Positions 29,706-38,688 of a stretch of 64,000 nt of DNA are shown piece after piece (positions within the stretch are counted from its first letter, which is position 1; every line of letters starts with the position of its first letter). The stretch comes from Streptosporangium lutulentum. GTDB lineage: Bacteria > Actinomycetota > Actinomycetes > Streptosporangiales > Streptosporangiaceae. The position numbers were made by a program, and so were the translations under genes. The notes under the pieces are model-generated. The model was not told the DNA's origin and searched no databases. It worked only from the letters and a program-made list of their open reading frames with translations. Location: NCBI RefSeq assembly GCF_030811455.1, contig NZ_JAUSQU010000001.1, positions 10,044,001 to 10,108,000 of the forward strand. Reading direction: 5' to 3'.

Positions 29706-30770
29706 TCAGGTCCAGAAGCGTGCGACGTCCGCCGTCTCGGCGGCGACCCCGGCCTGGATCTCGGGTGGGAGCGGCTCGAACGGCGTGACCTCGACGGCCG
29801 ACCGCCGTCTGGTCCAGGTGGCGACCGCACGCCCTTCCGCCAGCACGGTCGGGCGGATCTGGCCGCCTCCGGGCCACACGCGTCTTTCGTGAGAGGCGGG
29901 CACCGACAGGGCGCGTGTCCGGTAGCCCACGAGATAGTTGTCGTAGGAGGGGAGCAGCCGCACGTCGGGTGCCTCCTCCCGCGCCGGCTCCGCCAGGCGG
30001 GCCGGGGGCAGTGCGTACGCGCCGCCCTCGATCTCGACGGTGACGACGTCCTTGAGGGCGCGCCACCCGTTCCGGGCCAGTGGCACGGGCAGGCCCGACC
30101 ACGAGGCGAAGTCCTCGGCCGAGGCCGGGGCGTACGCGGCGAGATACCGGCGGGCCAGCTCGGCGACGGCCTCCTGGGCCGGGCGGCCGGGATCGCCGGC
30201 CGGCACCCAGTCGTCGAGGGTCACGAACGTCGCCTCGTCCTCGCGGGCCGGACCGTGGCAGATCCGCCCTCGCAGCGCGGCGCGGCGGATGAGGTGGAAG
30301 GGCGCCTGGCCGGACGGCTCCACCCCGATGCCCGCCAGCCGGGTCGTGAGGTCGGCGCGGGTGAGCGGACCCTCCGTGGACACGGCTTCGGTGATCAGGT
30401 CCTCGGCGCGGTCCTGGAGCCGTTCGTCCAGGCCGAGCTCGGCGTATCGGCGGCGGCTCGCCGCCAGGAAGATCGGTCCGAGGAGTCCGAGCAGCCATCT
30501 GACGTCGTGGGCCGCCACCGTGTGCAGCGTGCCGCGCATGAACCATCCGCGCACGACCGCGCGGTCGGCGTCGAACGCGCGGGAGACGTCGCGCCTGGTG
30601 ATCCCCGTACCGCGGACCCGGAGGCCGAGGGCCGCCGCGCCGGTGTCCTGGGCCTGTATCGCGAAGACGCGCTCGATGACCGCGGTCACACCGTCGTCTC
30701 GGACGCCGCCGGCCAATCCCTGCGCCCGGGCACGTAACAATCGGGCCCGCTCGGGGGTGATGATCGGCAT
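29706..30770 (-). CDS. AlkZ-like winged-helix DNA glycosylase (HTH_42 family)
   Basis: 354 residues of the HTH_42/YcaQ-AlkZ superfamily. The signature IQAQD places the catalytic QxQ motif at Gln39-Ala40-Gln41, matching the Gln-x-Gln described for AlkZ, which unhooks azinomycin adducts. Further typical parts are GWFMRGTLHTVAAHDVRWL, and DVRLLPSYDNYLVGYRTRAL near residue 265. Members coded inside biosynthetic clusters often give self-resistance to DNA-alkylating products. Here it lies between the exporter and a two-component pair inside the NRPS cluster. It could instead be general repair. The ribosome site is weak (GGTGAAG). Confidence 0.88.
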   Translation of the reverse strand: MPIITPERARLLRARAQGLAGGVRDDGVTAVIERVFAIQAQDTGAAALGLRVRGTGITRRDVSRAFDADRAVVRGWFMRGTLHTVAAHDVRWLLGLLGPIFLAASRRRYAELGLDERLQDRAEDLITEAVSTEGPLTRADLTTRLAGIGVEPSGQAPFHLIRRAALRGRICHGPAREDEATFVTLDDWVPAGDPGRPAQEAVAELARRYLAAYAPASAEDFASWSGLPVPLARNGWRALKDVVTVEIEGGAYALPPARLAEPAREEAPDVRLLPSYDNYLVGYRTRALSVPASHERRVWPGGGQIRPTVLAEGRAVATWTRRRSAVEVTPFEPLPPEIQAGVAAETADVARFWT

Positions 30771-30866
30771 GAGACTTCACCCTAGTGGGACCCGCCGAGA
30801 TCAACCAGATCATTTATGATCATGTAGGGTTTTTACTTCCTGCATGTGTCTGTTTTCGGCATTGTT

Positions 30867-30878
30867 TCGAACGTTCGA
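30867..30878. promoter_or_regulatory. TCGAACGTTCGA palindrome between the DNA glycosylase and kinase genes
   Basis: Perfect 12-bp palindrome in an AT-rich divergent region, extending to 18 bp with one mismatch pair. The half sites recall actinomycete SOS boxes, but the usual 4-base spacer between GAAC and GTTC is absent. Confidence 0.4.
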
Positions 30879-30887
30879 GACGACCAC

Positions 30888-30916
30888 TTGCCCGGCCTAG
30901 AGAAATTTCGTACTAT
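30888..30916 (+). promoter_or_regulatory. Candidate promoter of the sensor kinase gene
   Basis: TTGCCC (30888-30893), a 17-bp spacer and TACTAT (30911-30916) fit a vegetative promoter; the predicted leader runs to the kinase start at 30998. The region is much more AT-rich than its surroundings. Confidence 0.5.
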
Positions 30917-30997
30917 TTGGCTTTTAAGTGACATTTGACGTTGAATGAAATTGCTTTGGCGGGCGACAAGAATTGCTCTCTAGTGTCGGGGTATGGG

Positions 30998-32164
30998 ATG
31001 GCGCTGCGCGGCGATGGCGAGCATGCCGATGAGGAAATGATCGGTTACGACAGGGATGCTGTTCGTGCGGAGGTGGTGGAGTCCTACCGGTCGCGTCTGC
31101 GCTCCGTGGGAAGCATCGCGCTGAGCGAGGAGGCCGTGGTCGAGCAACTCGTCCAGCAGGCGAGCCTGGTCGTCGACGACGTTCTGTCCCAGTTCTATGG
31201 AATCCTCTTCGAGGACGTCATATCGCTGCCCCTCAGCATGGAGATCGGCGCGACCCGCGCGGAGCAGGGCGTGCATCCGACGCAGTCGCTCCTCGCGGCG
31301 GCGCTGATGTTCGAGGCGGCCTTCCCGATCCTCGCCCGAAGGCTCGCCGACGACCTCGACCAGGAGAAGACGATCACCATCGGCCTGGACCTGCAGCGTT
31401 CCATCATGGTGCGGCTCGCCGTCGGGTCGGTGCCCTACGTCAACTTCCTGCTCGCCAAGCTGCTCTCGGCCTACCAGGACGAGCGCCACCGGATCGCGCG
31501 GGACCTCCACGACCGGATCGCCCACGGGATGGGAGTGGCGCTGCAGCAGCTCGACCTGTTCGAGTTCTACCGGGACGACCCCGAGCGCGCGGCCGGCAAC
31601 GTGGCGATCGCCCGGGAGGCGATCCGCGAGGGACTGCGGGGCACCCGGCAGCTCTCGGCGGACCTCTGGGAACGGGTCGGCGACGACAGCCTGGAGGTCG
31701 CGCTCGGCAAATACCTGCGGACCACGGTGCCACGCTCCACCCGGACCACCCTGACGACGTTCGGCGACGAGACGGATCTTCCCTGGGAGGTCAGGGAGGA
31801 GCTCTACATCCTGCTCAGGGAGGCGGTGCGCAACGCCCTGCTGCACTCGGGCACCACGGAGATACACGTGGAGCTGGAGGGGGCGGACGGCGTGCTGCGC
31901 GCGGCGGTCAGCGACCGCGGATGCGGGTTCGACGTGGTGGCGACGCGACAGGCGCGCAGAGGCGGGGGACTGACGTCGATGCGGGAGCGGGCCGCGCTGC
32001 TCGGTGGGACCGTCAACCTGTCGAGCCGGGTGGGAGAGGGAACCACGGTCGAGGTCCTGGTGCCGCTGGCGGAAGATCCGGGACTGGGCCCGTGGAACGG
32101 ATGGGGGGCGAGAAGTGACGCCACAGACGGGGGAGGAACGCGTGACGTTGACCGATCCGGATGA
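30998..32164 (+). CDS. Soluble NarL-type sensor histidine kinase
   Basis: 388 residues with no membrane helix. A helical sensing region (1-155) leads to the HisKA_3 dimerisation box ERHRIARDLHDRIAHGMG with phospho-acceptor His171, then an HATPase domain with NALLHSG, DRGCGFD and GGGLTSMRERA. Such kinases phosphorylate the adjacent LuxR-type regulator. The ATG at 30998 is preferred; an upstream TTG is possible. The gene ends inside the response regulator gene (23-bp overlap). Because it lies inside the cluster it may control it. Confidence 0.88.
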   Translation: MALRGDGEHADEEMIGYDRDAVRAEVVESYRSRLRSVGSIALSEEAVVEQLVQQASLVVDDVLSQFYGILFEDVISLPLSMEIGATRAEQGVHPTQSLLAAALMFEAAFPILARRLADDLDQEKTITIGLDLQRSIMVRLAVGSVPYVNFLLAKLLSAYQDERHRIARDLHDRIAHGMGVALQQLDLFEFYRDDPERAAGNVAIAREAIREGLRGTRQLSADLWERVGDDSLEVALGKYLRTTVPRSTRTTLTTFGDETDLPWEVREELYILLREAVRNALLHSGTTEIHVELEGADGVLRAAVSDRGCGFDVVATRQARRGGGLTSMRERAALLGGTVNLSSRVGEGTTVEVLVPLAEDPGLGPWNGWGARSDATDGGGTRDVDRSG

Positions 32165-32831
32165 GCGGCGCATCAGGGTGATGCTCGCCGACGACCACAC
32201 CCTGTTCCGTGACGGCCTGGCGGAGCTGATCCAGACGGATCCCGCCTTCGAGGTCGTGGGACAGGCGGCCGACGGCGACAAGATCATCGAACTGGTGCCG
32301 ATCATGCGGCCGGACATCGTCATCGTGGACGTCGAGATGCCGGGACCGGGCGCCCGGGCGGTCGTCAGCACGCTGAGGCGGGTCTGCCCCGAGGCGACGG
32401 TGATCGTCCTGACCATGCACCAGAACGCCAGGATCGTGCAGGAACTGCTCGACTGCGGGGCGGCGGCCTACCTGGTCAAGAACATCGCCCGTGACCAGCT
32501 GATCGCCGCCCTGCACGCCGTGCACCAGAGCCCGCGCAACATCCTGCTGTCGGTGTCGCGCGAGACCCTGGGGCACGGGGAGCCGGCCGCGGGGGACCGG
32601 CCGTTGTCGGCGCGGGAGATGGAGGTGCTGCGGCTCACCGCCGACGCCTACTCCAACTCCCAGATCGCGACCAGGCTCGGCATCACCGAGGCCACGGTGA
32701 AACGGCACCTGTCCAACATCTACGCCAAGCTCGGCGCCGTCTCCCGCGTGGACTCGGTCCGTAAGGCGATGGCCGCCCGGCTCATCAACCCGGCGATCGA
32801 CTCAGGCCGGAACGGCGGGCGTCCGGGCTGA
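32142..32831 (+). CDS. NarL/FixJ-type response regulator
   Basis: 229 residues: receiver domain (acidic pair ADD near 16-18, phospho-acceptor Asp63 in IVIVDVEMPG, Lys in YLVKNI) and a C-terminal LuxR HTH (LSAREMEVLRLTADAYSNSQ then IATRLGITEATVKRHLSN). The start is GTG at 32142, set by GGAGG five bases upstream, so translation is coupled to the overlapping kinase gene. It is a likely local regulator of the halogenase/peptide cluster. Confidence 0.92.
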   Translation: MTLTDPDERRIRVMLADDHTLFRDGLAELIQTDPAFEVVGQAADGDKIIELVPIMRPDIVIVDVEMPGPGARAVVSTLRRVCPEATVIVLTMHQNARIVQELLDCGAAAYLVKNIARDQLIAALHAVHQSPRNILLSVSRETLGHGEPAAGDRPLSAREMEVLRLTADAYSNSQIATRLGITEATVKRHLSNIYAKLGAVSRVDSVRKAMAARLINPAIDSGRNGGRPG

Positions 32832-32895
32832 GCGCGTCCCCGGCGGGTCCGTGCCGTGCCGGGAAAGCGCCGGGAAAACGTCGGGAAAAGCCGGG

Positions 32896-32948
32896 AAGGC
32901 GCTGGGACCTTTCCAGGTGAAAGGCGCTGGGACCTCCACGTGGAAGGC
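32896..32948. repeat. Tandem repeat with hairpins between convergent genes
   Basis: AAGGCGCTGGGACCT occurs at 32896 and 32921 (25-bp period), each followed by a short stem: CCTTTC/GAAAGG and CCTCCACGTGGAAGG. Several GCCGGGAAA copies lie just to the left. The block probably ends transcription from both sides. Confidence 0.6.
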
Positions 32949-32952
32949 GCGG

Positions 32953-34545
32953 TCACTTGCCGTGCAACTGCCGGAGGAACTCGTAGTTGCTCGGCAGCGA
33001 GGCCAGCAGCTCCCGCTGCTCCTGCTTGACGTCGGCGAACAGCGCCTGCGCCTGCTCGATCGACCGTTCCTTGTAGGTGAGCGAGGGAAGCGGCTGGTCG
33101 GGCAGGCAGCCCAGGCCGGCGAAGATGCAGTAGTAGCTGCCGTTCGTCCAGAAGTTGCGGAACTCGGCCTCGAAGTTGCCGTAGTAGTTGTTCTCGTCCG
33201 TGATGGGCTGGTTGATGGGGAGCCCGGCCTTGTAGGTGGCCATCTTCTCCTTGATGTTCTCGGTCAGGTGCAGCTCCTTGTTGGCCTTCCAGAACGGGGT
33301 GTCCACGCGCGGGGAGAAGTAGAAGTGCGCCTGGAGGAAGTCCCGGGTGTCGTCGAACATCTCCTCGATCTCACGGTTGAACCTGTCGATGAGGGTGGCG
33401 TTGAACCCCTTGTCGGGGAAGTGCTTGGAGAGCTGGAAGATCGCGGCGTAGGTGAAGTAGATGCCGGTGGACTCCAGCGGCTCCAGGAAGCACGAGGCCA
33501 GGCCTATGCTGACGACGTTCTTCACCCAGGCGCGGCGGTTGCGGCCCACCCGGAAGCGAATGTGGTTGAAGGACGTGTTCTCGGGGTCGAGGTTCCACAG
33601 CCGGGCGAAGTCGGAGGTCGCCTCGTCCTTGGAGGCGAACTCGCTGCTGTAGACGTAACCGCTGCCGAAGCGGCCCAGCATCGGGATCTTCCACGCCCAT
33701 CCCGAGGGCATCGCGATGGCCGAGGTGTACGGCTCGACCCCGTTCGCCTCGTCGTCGTGGGGAACGGCGGTCGCGACGGCGCTGTCGTTGATCAGGTGGT
33801 CGCTCATGTCGATGAACGGCTCCGCCATGGTCTTGTTGATGAGCAGGCTGCGGAAACCCGAGCAGTCGATGAACAGGTCGCCTTCGAGCGTGAGGCCGCC
33901 CTTCGTCCGCAGGGCCGTGACGAAGCCGCGTTCGTCGAGGACGGCCTCCGTCATCTCGTCCTGGACGTGCGTGACGCCCTGCTTGCCGGTGGCGAAGCGC
34001 CGCAGGAAGTCGGCGACCAGATGGGCGTCGAAGTGCCAGGCGTAGGCGGTCGAGCGCCGCCCGTCCAGCCAGCGCGGCGACAGGTTGGCGTCCATCAGGG
34101 GAGGCTCGCGGAAGCACGCGTAGTCGAACGGCTCGTCGGTGCGGCCGTTGTGGACGTTGTTGTACCAGTAGTGCGACAGGGGGATCCGGTCGTGATCGCG
34201 CAGGATTCCGAACGGGTGGTAGAACTGGTCCTTCCCGCCGCCTTCCAGCGTCTTGGGGGTGCCCGAACCCTCGCCGGGCGAACGCCAGTTGACGAACTTG
34301 ACCGCCATCTTGAAGCTCGCGTTGCACTCGGGCATCCACTCCTCCTCGGGGATGCCCAGGACGTCGAAGAAGGCGCGCTGCAGGTTCGGCACGGTCGCCT
34401 CGCCCACACCGATCTTCGGAATCGTGGGGGCCTCCAGGACAGTGATCCGCACGCTGCCCTGGAGCACCTTGCCGAGGTAACTGGCGGCCATCCATCCCGC
34501 CGTGCCTCCGCCGAGGATGACCACGTTATTGATGCGGTGATTCAC
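32953..34545 (-). CDS. Flavin-dependent tryptophan halogenase
   Basis: 530 residues. The FAD-binding GGGTAGW is at 12-18, the catalytic Lys79 lies in [11 protein letters not shown] (same number as in PrnA/RebH), the halogenase motif WAWKIP is at 283-288 and the active-site segment LEPLESTG is at 354-361. The family uses FADH2, O2 and halide to make HOCl that is guided to the indole ring. Regiochemistry (C5, C6 or C7) cannot be assigned by eye. The reduced flavin is probably supplied by the reductase at 50516. GTG start with GGAGG seven bases upstream. Confidence 0.97.
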   Translation of the reverse strand: MNHRINNVVILGGGTAGWMAASYLGKVLQGSVRITVLEAPTIPKIGVGEATVPNLQRAFFDVLGIPEEEWMPECNASFKMAVKFVNWRSPGEGSGTPKTLEGGGKDQFYHPFGILRDHDRIPLSHYWYNNVHNGRTDEPFDYACFREPPLMDANLSPRWLDGRRSTAYAWHFDAHLVADFLRRFATGKQGVTHVQDEMTEAVLDERGFVTALRTKGGLTLEGDLFIDCSGFRSLLINKTMAEPFIDMSDHLINDSAVATAVPHDDEANGVEPYTSAIAMPSGWAWKIPMLGRFGSGYVYSSEFASKDEATSDFARLWNLDPENTSFNHIRFRVGRNRRAWVKNVVSIGLASCFLEPLESTGIYFTYAAIFQLSKHFPDKGFNATLIDRFNREIEEMFDDTRDFLQAHFYFSPRVDTPFWKANKELHLTENIKEKMATYKAGLPINQPITDENNYYGNFEAEFRNFWTNGSYYCIFAGLGCLPDQPLPSLTYKERSIEQAQALFADVKQEQRELLASLPSNYEFLRQLHGK

Positions 34546-34620
34546 TACGCATCCTCCGTTTCGTGGGACCGTGCCGGCCTCACCGGCGCGGAACGTCGTC
34601 GTTCACGGTGGACTGTAGGC

Positions 34621-34693
34621 CGACCGGGTTGGGCAGCGGTTACGCCGCCGCCCGAGGTGCCGCCGCCCGCGTAACCGCGGCCCAACCCGGTCG
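34621..34693. promoter_or_regulatory. Large inverted repeat in the halogenase/ALDH divergent promoter
   Basis: 25-base arms with one mismatch: left arm 34621-34645 starts CGACCGGGTTGGGC and ends GCGGTTACGC; right arm 34669-34693 starts GCGTAACCGC and ends GCCCAACCCGGTCG. The 23-base loop is GC-rich. It sits about 75 bp upstream of the halogenase start, suitable for an operator or a folded leader. Confidence 0.65.
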
Positions 34694-34758
34694 AATTAGG
34701 CTCCGGCCGAAGCCGGCCGTGGCCCGGCCGGGAGAGATCCGGAGAGAAGGAGATCGGT

Positions 34759-36261
34759 ATGACCGCGACCCTGTCCGACACCGGCACGACCCCCCGGCCG
34801 GCGCCGCTCGGCCACCGTGAGGCGCTGTGGATCGGCGGCCGGTGGACACCGCCGATCACCGATGAGAGGTTCACGGTCCTCGACCCCGCGCGGGAGGAGG
34901 TCATCGGCAGCGTGCCCGCGGGCACCGCCGAGGAGGCGCGGCGGGCCGTGGAGGCCGCGGCCGCCGCCTTCCCCGGCTGGGCGGCCCTGCCGCTGGAGGC
35001 CAGGCTGCGCCCTCTGCGGAAGCTGCTGGAGCTCATGGAGGCCGAGGCGGACATCCTGGCCGACACGATCACCCGCGAGGTGGGCATGCCCCGCCACCTG
35101 GTCCGCGGCGTGCAGGTCGAGTTCGCCCTCGGGCTGCTCCGCTCCTACCTCGACGCGCTCCCCGATCATCCCTTCGAACAGTGGGTGGGCGGATCCCTGG
35201 TCCTGCGCGAGCCCGTCGGCGTCGTCGCCTGCATCACACCGTGGAACGTCCCGCTGCTGCTCGTCATGCAGAAGCTGGTGCCCGCGCTGGCGGTGGGGTG
35301 CACCGTCGTGCTCAAGCCCAGCGAGATCACGCCGCTCAACACCTTCCGCCTGGTCGACCTGCTCGCCGAGTGCGACCTGCCTCCGGGCGTGGTCAACCTC
35401 GTCAGCGGGTCCGGTCCGGTCATCGGGTCGGTCCTGGCCGCGCACCCCGCCATCGCGATGGTGTCCCTGACCGGTTCGCAGCGCGCCGGGCGGCACGTCT
35501 CCGGGCTCGCCGCCGAAACCGTCAAACGGGTGCACCTGGAGCTCGGGGGCAAGAGCGCCAACGTCGTCCTGGAGGACGCCGACCTCGAGACGGCCGTGGG
35601 CGCCGGAATCCGTCAGGCGTGCTTCAACTCGGGTCAGGCCTGCCTGGCCTGGAGCCGCCTCCTCGTCCCGGGATCCCGGTACGAGGAGGCGGTGGCGATC
35701 GCCGCCGCGACCGCGGACTCCCTCGGGGTGGGCGACCCGTTCGACGCTCGCAACGACCTGGGCCCGCTGGTCTCCGAGACCGCGCGGGCACGGGTGCGCG
35801 ACTACATCCGGCTCGGGGAGCAGGAGGGCGCCCGGCTCGTCGCCGGCGGAGCCCAGGCTCCCGAGGGACTGGACCGCGGTTTCTACGTCCGTCCCACCGT
35901 CTTCGCCGACGTGCACAACGGGATGAGGATCGCCCGGGAGGAGATCTTCGGGCCGGTCACGGTGCTGATCCCCTACGAGGACGAGGCCGACGCGGTCCGG
36001 ATCGCCAACGACAGCGACTACGGCCTGCACGGCGCCGTGTGGTCGGCCTCGACGGAGCGGGCGCTGGCGGTCGCCCGCCGGATCCGCACCGGAAGGATCG
36101 ACGTGAACGGGGCGCCGTTCAACCTGCTCGCGCCGTTCGGCGGTTACAAGCACTCGGGCAACGGGCGCGAGCTGGGCACCTGGGGCCTGGAGGCGTTCTG
36201 CGAGGTCAAGGCGGTGCAGGTCGGCGCGGGCCCGGTGCAGGTCGACCTCGGCGCCCGCTGA
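34759..36261 (+). CDS. NAD(P)+-dependent aldehyde dehydrogenase
   Basis: 500 residues. Catalytic features of the ALDH superfamily are present: TPWN with Asn163, general base Glu261 in LELGGKSANV and nucleophile Cys295 in FNSGQACLAWSR; the coenzyme loop LTGSQRAG is near residue 238. Such enzymes oxidise aldehydes to acids. Divergent from the halogenase and sharing a repeat-bearing promoter, it could oxidise an indole-3-carbaldehyde intermediate to the acid. That substrate is inference. AGGAGA precedes the ATG. Confidence 0.94.
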   Translation: MTATLSDTGTTPRPAPLGHREALWIGGRWTPPITDERFTVLDPAREEVIGSVPAGTAEEARRAVEAAAAAFPGWAALPLEARLRPLRKLLELMEAEADILADTITREVGMPRHLVRGVQVEFALGLLRSYLDALPDHPFEQWVGGSLVLREPVGVVACITPWNVPLLLVMQKLVPALAVGCTVVLKPSEITPLNTFRLVDLLAECDLPPGVVNLVSGSGPVIGSVLAAHPAIAMVSLTGSQRAGRHVSGLAAETVKRVHLELGGKSANVVLEDADLETAVGAGIRQACFNSGQACLAWSRLLVPGSRYEEAVAIAAATADSLGVGDPFDARNDLGPLVSETARARVRDYIRLGEQEGARLVAGGAQAPEGLDRGFYVRPTVFADVHNGMRIAREEIFGPVTVLIPYEDEADAVRIANDSDYGLHGAVWSASTERALAVARRIRTGRIDVNGAPFNLLAPFGGYKHSGNGRELGTWGLEAFCEVKAVQVGAGPVQVDLGAR

Positions 36262-36342
36262 CCCCCTTTCCCCCGGGGCGCGGCCTCGCCGGCCACCCCG
36301 GGCGGATCGCGGGGTCTCCGTTCCGCCGCCGGGCGGTTCTCC

Positions 36343-36390
36343 CGACGAAGGCCCCGCCCACCGGTACACCGGTGGGCGGGGCCTTCGTCG
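36343..36390. terminator. Bidirectional terminator between ALDH and acyl-CoA dehydrogenase
   Basis: Perfect 23-bp stem beginning CGACGAAGGCCCCGCCCACC with a 2-base loop, centred between the two convergent stop codons. Confidence 0.9.
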
Positions 36391-36399
36391 TGGCGGGCG

Positions 36400-37500
36400 T
36401 CAGTACGTGCCCGCGGCGGTTTCCCAGAGCAGGGTCGGCCGGCCGCCGCGCAGCGCCTCCCAGGCGACCCGCCGGTAGCAGGAGGCCACGACGGAGTCGC
36501 GGGCCAGCCCGGACGCGCCGTGCAGGTGCACGGCCTCACGGGTGACGTCCAGGGCCGTCTCCGCGGTCAGGGCGAGGAGCCCGGCCGCGTCCGACGATCC
36601 CAGCGCCCCCTTGTCCAGGGACTTGGCGGCGTCGGCGACGGCCCAGCGGATGGCGTCCAGCCGGGCCAGCAGTCCCGCGACCCGCAGCCGGGGCGCCTGG
36701 TGCTTCACCAGCGACTGACCGAACTGCTGGCGGCTGCGGATCCGCTCCACCACCGCCGTGAGCGTGGCCGCGGCCAGTCCGGTCAGGAGCGCGGCCTGGT
36801 AGACCGCCACGCGCAGGCCCACGCGGGCCAGCGCCTGCTCCGCCTCATGACCTCGAAGGAGCACCGACTCCTCGGAGACGCGCACGTCGGTGAGAACCGC
36901 CGACGCGGTCGGCCCACCGCCCCGGTCGGCCAGTTCGCGCAGCTCCACGCCGGTGGCGGGCAGGGTGACGAGGCTCGCCTCGGGACCCTGCCCGGTCTCG
37001 GTGAGCAGCAACAGGGCGCCCGGCTGGACCCCCACGGAGAAGGGGCCCGCGGTGCCGGACAGCAGGCCGCGGCCCCCGGCCGGATCCGCCCGCCACTCCA
37101 GGCCGGTGGACAGGCACCCGGCGAGGCCCGGAAGCCGGCCGGGGATCGGGACCGGCAACTCGCCCGTCCTGACCTGGTCGAGCAGGCCGGGGTGGGTGGA
37201 CGAGGCGGAGAGCAGGTCCAGGGTGACGAGCGTGCCGAGCAGGGGCAGCGGCTGCGTCGAGCAGCCGACCTCCTCGCACAGCATGCTCACCACGGCGTGC
37301 CCCAGCTCCAGTCCGCCGCGGTCCAGCGGTACCCCGAAATCCCAGGCGCCGACGTCGGTCAGCGCGTCCCACGCCTGCTTGGGGCTCCCGCCGCTGTCGC
37401 GTAACGTCTGCCGCACGGTCAGGCGGAGCTGGCGGAAGAGCGGATCCTCCTCCTCCCAGTCGGTCCACCACTCGCCGGTCATCGGTTCCATCGTGGTCAC
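36400..37500 (-). CDS. Acyl-CoA dehydrogenase-like protein, divergent
   Basis: 366 residues with the acyl-CoA dehydrogenase fold in divergent form. The N-terminal helical part (TDVGAWDFGVPLDRGGLELG) and C-terminal helices (RIRSRQQFGQSLVKHQAPRL, RVAWEALRGG) are typical. The flavin-binding SEP-type strand and the C-terminal catalytic-region GGTSE-like motif are not seen. It may be a non-catalytic or altered partner of the second acyl-CoA dehydrogenase next to it. GTG start with GGGGGAGG upstream. Last gene of the operon. Confidence 0.85.
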   Translation of the reverse strand: MTTMEPMTGEWWTDWEEEDPLFRQLRLTVRQTLRDSGGSPKQAWDALTDVGAWDFGVPLDRGGLELGHAVVSMLCEEVGCSTQPLPLLGTLVTLDLLSASSTHPGLLDQVRTGELPVPIPGRLPGLAGCLSTGLEWRADPAGGRGLLSGTAGPFSVGVQPGALLLLTETGQGPEASLVTLPATGVELRELADRGGGPTASAVLTDVRVSEESVLLRGHEAEQALARVGLRVAVYQAALLTGLAAATLTAVVERIRSRQQFGQSLVKHQAPRLRVAGLLARLDAIRWAVADAAKSLDKGALGSSDAAGLLALTAETALDVTREAVHLHGASGLARDSVVASCYRRVAWEALRGGRPTLLWETAAGTY

Positions 37501-37549
37501 CGTGCCTCCCCCTTCCGGTCGTCCGGTGTCCTGGCGCCGCCGTGTTCGT

Positions 37550-38677
37550 TCACGGCCGTACCTCCACCCCGGAGTCGAGACGTAGCCGGGCCAGCGTCTC
37601 GAGCATCATTTCCGAGGTCCCGCCCGAGATCCGCATTCCCGGCGCCTCGCGTGCCGCCACGTCGAGGGGATCGGCGATCCCGTCCTCCTCCGCGATCATC
37701 GCCCGGTCGCCGCCGCGTTCGGCGGCCCACCAGGCGATCTCGGCGGCCAGTTCGGTGGTGTACCACTTCGCCGCCGCCGCCTCGTCCTCGTTGAGCTCAC
37801 CCCGGTCCAGCCGGGTCAGGACCCGCCGGACCAGCGTGCCCGCCGCGACGAGACGGGTGTTGAGCCGGGCCAGGCCGATCGCGTCGTGCTGCGTGAACTC
37901 GTCCCGCATCCGCTCCGTGGCGGCGCGGTGCCAGCGCAGCGCCTTGACGTAGTAGTCCAGACCGGTCCGCTCGTAGGCCAGGGTCTTGACGACGATGGCC
38001 CAGCCCTGGCCGGGATCGCCCACGACGTCCTCGGCGCCCACCGTCACGCCGTTCAGCGTGACCTCGTGGAAGTTGTCGTCCATCAGGGCCGGGATCGGCT
38101 CGATGCCGACCCCCTCGCCGGTGAGGGGGACGAGGAACAGGGTCAGCGCGTCGTTGTCGTCGCGGGCCAGGCAGAGGGCCGAGTCGGCGAGTTTGGCGAA
38201 GATCGAGTGCGTCTTGGTGCCGTACAGCCGGTAGCCGTCGCCGTGGCGGGCCGCCCGGGTGGACAGCACCGAAAGGTCCGATCCCGCCTGCGGTTCGCTG
38301 AACAGCACGCAGCCGTAGGAGGTGCCCGCGGCGAAGCCGGGCAGGTGCCTGGCCCGCATCTCCGGGCCGGCGCAGTTCAGCAGCGTCGTGCCGACGATCG
38401 ACACGGTCAGCGTGTGCAGCAGGTCCGGGACGTCGTGCATGGCCAGTTCCTCGACCAGTACGGCGGCGGTCACGTGGCTCACGCCCCGGCCGCCGTACTC
38501 CACGGGCCACTGCGGCGCGAGCAGCCCCGCGCGGCCCAGTGCCCGGTGGATCGGCCGAGGATCACGCCGCCGCCGGGCCTCGGCGATCGGCGCCGTGGCG
38601 AGGATCTCGCGGATCTCGTCGCGCAGTGCCCGCACCGGCGCCTCGCTGTGCTCCCACAGGAGTTCAGACGTGAGCAT
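37550..38677 (-). CDS. Acyl-CoA dehydrogenase
   Basis: 375 residues. Family features seen are VLFSEPQAGSDLS (flavin and substrate strand), RLYGTKTHSIF, and C-terminal MRISGGTSEMMLETLARLRL. It would oxidise an acyl thioester to an enoyl product with FAD. In this operon, which codes NRPS condensation enzymes, the substrate could be an acyl-CoA or carrier-protein-bound unit. The start ATG has AGGAGG four bases upstream. The partner at 36400 may form a heteromer with it. Confidence 0.92.
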   Translation of the reverse strand: MLTSELLWEHSEAPVRALRDEIREILATAPIAEARRRRDPRPIHRALGRAGLLAPQWPVEYGGRGVSHVTAAVLVEELAMHDVPDLLHTLTVSIVGTTLLNCAGPEMRARHLPGFAAGTSYGCVLFSEPQAGSDLSVLSTRAARHGDGYRLYGTKTHSIFAKLADSALCLARDDNDALTLFLVPLTGEGVGIEPIPALMDDNFHEVTLNGVTVGAEDVVGDPGQGWAIVVKTLAYERTGLDYYVKALRWHRAATERMRDEFTQHDAIGLARLNTRLVAAGTLVRRVLTRLDRGELNEDEAAAAKWYTTELAAEIAWWAAERGGDRAMIAEEDGIADPLDVAAREAPGMRISGGTSEMMLETLARLRLDSGVEVRP

Positions 38678-38688
38678 GGTTCCTCCTT

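Noticed and set aside
30867-30878. LexA/SOS box
   Set aside because: The half sites GAAC and GTTC are directly joined; the actinomycete SOS consensus needs four bases between them. It is kept only as a generic palindrome.
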